Assembly: GCA_041402125.1 (NCBI GenBank)
Contig: JAWKSY010000004.1
Location: 1 to 64,000, forward strand
Origin: JAWKSY01 sp041402125
GTDB lineage: Bacteria > Planctomycetota > GCA-002687715 > DRQF01
Direction: 5' to 3'
DNA length: 64,000 nucleotides
In this document: one piece after another, positions 62,494-64,000 of the stretch
Layout of the letters: the number at the start of each line of letters is the position of its first letter
Position numbering within the stretch: the first letter of the stretch is position 1
The notes under the pieces: generated by a model
Databases searched by the model: none
What the model was told of the DNA's origin: nothing
The model's input: only the letters and a program-made list of their open reading frames with translations
Made by a program: the position numbers and the translations under genes

Positions 62494-63960
62494 TCAGGAC
62501 TTGGCCTTGACGTCGTCCATCGTGAAGGCGATCCAGGCCTTCTCGAAGGCCTCCCAGTCCATGTCCTTGAAGGCCGCCTCGAAGGCCGCCTGGCGGATCT
62601 CGTCGACCCGGAACATGACGGAGTCGTCGGGGCCGATCTTGCGGACCTCGCTCCGCAGGGTCTCCCAGTAGGTCGGGAGGATGTTCTCCCAGGGGTGCCC
62701 GGGGGCGAGCCCCTCGCGCAGGAAGTAGTAGATGCTCCAGCCCTGCGGATAGCAGAGATCCGAACGCGAGTAGTACTGCGACTGACTCCACTGGAGGATG
62801 TCCTTCAGCGGCACGTGGCCTTCCTTGCGGATCGCCTCGCGGATCGGATTGACCGACTCCTTGTTCTTCTCGATGTCGCGGACCTTGGTTCCGGAGATGT
62901 CGGCGCCGCCGTAGTACTCCGCTCCGCCCTCGTTGAGGCAGATGCAGGGGCTGACCTCGCCCATCGCGTAGTGGATGTACTGGTGGAAACCCTCGTGGTA
63001 GAGGGTGCTCCGCGTGCGGTCCTTCTGGCCCTCGGCGTAGAGCACGAGCTCCTGGGCGGCGGGATACCAGTAGCCCGCGGAACCGGGGGGCGCGCCGTAC
63101 TTCAGGTAGGTGTCGCGATCCTTGCAGACGCGCACGATCGAGACCGCGGTGATCGGGCGCACCGGCGGGATGTCCCGCTCCATCTCCTCGCGCAGCGCCT
63201 CCAGGCGCTTCTCGAGGTCGCGGATCAGGCTCTTCTTCTTCGCGTCGACGTTCGTGACGATGATGTAGTTCTCGGTCTCGACGAACCACCATCCCTCGAC
63301 CTTCGTCGCCTCCTTGCGGGCGCGCTCCCGCGCCTGCTCGCGCTCGTTGAGCTCCTCCGAGGACTTCTTCTTCTTGTCGCCGGCGTTCTCCAGGAGCTCG
63401 AAGCTCTCGATGACGCGGTCGAACTGGCGCTTGAACTTCTTCTTCGAGATCTCGCCGCAGTAGAGCTCGATCACGAACTCCCGCCGCGGCGTGCGCACGA
63501 TCGCGATCTGGCTGTAGAAGTTGCCGAGGGGCTTGCCGCCGAGCGTGTAGCCGGAGTCGTAGGTGATCTCGAAACGTTCGGCCTCGACGGTGAGGTCCTT
63601 CGGCGCCTTGACCTTGAGCTTCTCGCCCTTCTCGGGGAGCGCCATCTCGCGCCGGTTCCACTTCGACCAGGCGCGGAAGTCCCGGTAGGTGCCGAAGTCG
63701 TAGCGCGGCAGCTCGCCCTCGGCCGGCTTCTCCGCGACGCGCTCGAAGACGTGGACGAACATGCGACAGGGGAAGTCGCGCTCGTCGCGGGGCGAGGCCC
63801 AGCGCGCCACCGTGTTCTTCTCGGTGGGCTCCGGCGGGACCTGGTCCCAGTCCTTGATGCTCTTGACGCTGAAGCCGAGTTCCTCGTCCTCGTAGGTCTG
63901 CGCGGCGAGGGGCGCCGCGGCGAGGAACAGGACCAGCAAAAGGAAGGGGGTGCGCGACAT
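62494..63960 (-). CDS. Secreted DUF1570-like zinc metallopeptidase
   Basis: This 488-aa protein has a signal peptide (MSRTPFLLLVLFLAAAPLAAQ) and an N-terminal region of unknown fold. A lysine-rich linker (GDKKKKSSEELNEREQARERA-like, residues about 195-220) precedes the peptidase part. There, STLYHEGFHQYIHYAM has the HExxH site and CLNEGGAEYYGG supplies a likely third ligand, the layout of DUF1570-type gluzincins of planctomycetes. The upstream sequence GAGAGGAGGCCCC before ATG 63960 is a good ribosome-binding site. It starts the minus-strand series of this region. Confidence 0.83.
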   Translation of the reverse strand: MSRTPFLLLVLFLAAAPLAAQTYEDEELGFSVKSIKDWDQVPPEPTEKNTVARWASPRDERDFPCRMFVHVFERVAEKPAEGELPRYDFGTYRDFRAWSKWNRREMALPEKGEKLKVKAPKDLTVEAERFEITYDSGYTLGGKPLGNFYSQIAIVRTPRREFVIELYCGEISKKKFKRQFDRVIESFELLENAGDKKKKSSEELNEREQARERARKEATKVEGWWFVETENYIIVTNVDAKKKSLIRDLEKRLEALREEMERDIPPVRPITAVSIVRVCKDRDTYLKYGAPPGSAGYWYPAAQELVLYAEGQKDRTRSTLYHEGFHQYIHYAMGEVSPCICLNEGGAEYYGGADISGTKVRDIEKNKESVNPIREAIRKEGHVPLKDILQWSQSQYYSRSDLCYPQGWSIYYFLREGLAPGHPWENILPTYWETLRSEVRKIGPDDSVMFRVDEIRQAAFEAAFKDMDWEAFEKAWIAFTMDDVKAKS

Positions 63961-64000
63961 GGGGCCTCCTCTCTCGGATCTCCGCCTGAAGCCGTCAGGA

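Overview
This window is a 64 kb piece of a very GC-rich chromosome, most likely from a planctomycete (PVC group) or a close relative. The evidence is gene content. It has a PVC-type membrane-bound dehydrogenase with HEAT repeats and a haem motif, a DUF1592/DUF1552 pair, a DUF1501 protein, many Tat or lipoprotein signals on secreted proteins, CxxCH cytochrome motifs, futalosine-route menaquinone synthesis (mqnD), and a Na+-pumping NADH:quinone reductase. Several genes carry single-base frameshifts at G/C runs. This suggests a draft or long-read consensus, so small indels should be treated with caution.

Layout. 1-1745: end of an amino-sugar operon (nagA, then a SIS-type deaminase/isomerase). 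1752-4365: two paralogous secreted proteins bracketed by palindromic repeats that supply their stop codons. 4533-7856: mqnD and a Tat-exported GFO/IDH/MocA oxidoreductase, then a divergent gene read through two in-frame UGA codons (a thioredoxin-like plus MsrA-like selenoprotein). 7891-20426: xylulokinase, the PVC dehydrogenase, a cyclophilin, DUF1552 and DUF1592. 20513-27436: a cyclic-nucleotide-binding/aspartate ammonia-lyase fusion, an RGG-rich secreted protein, and a CHASE-PAS hybrid histidine kinase with its response regulator. 27582-29744: a beta-helix protein and a small membrane protein.

29741-36136 is an operon holding six shikimate-pathway activities in four polypeptides. Its first part reads aroB, aroA-aroK, aroD-aroE, the same order as the domains of the fungal pentafunctional AROM protein. 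aroC and an L-asparaginase follow. 36203-40357 holds a DUF1501 protein, a tandem array of four 99-bp hairpins, and a second selenoprotein, a TlpA-like redoxin with a UPPC active site and a clear SECIS-like hairpin.

40560-47343 carries housekeeping genes (nth, a beta-CASP nuclease, a methyltransferase, a Nudix hydrolase, a small zincin) and hypothetical genes. 48160-55436 is nqrABCDEF with the flavin transferase apbE and the maturation factor nqrM. 55666-63960 holds an NlpC/P60-like protein, lysA with a probable CTG start, and secreted proteins: a sulfatase-fold lipoprotein with HEAT-like repeats, a beta-propeller-like lipoprotein and a DUF1570-like zincin.

The most notable items are the three selenocysteine codons in two exported redox proteins, the split-AROM shikimate operon, and the two families of palindromic repeats. 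No rRNA, tRNA, CRISPR array or insertion sequence was recognised.
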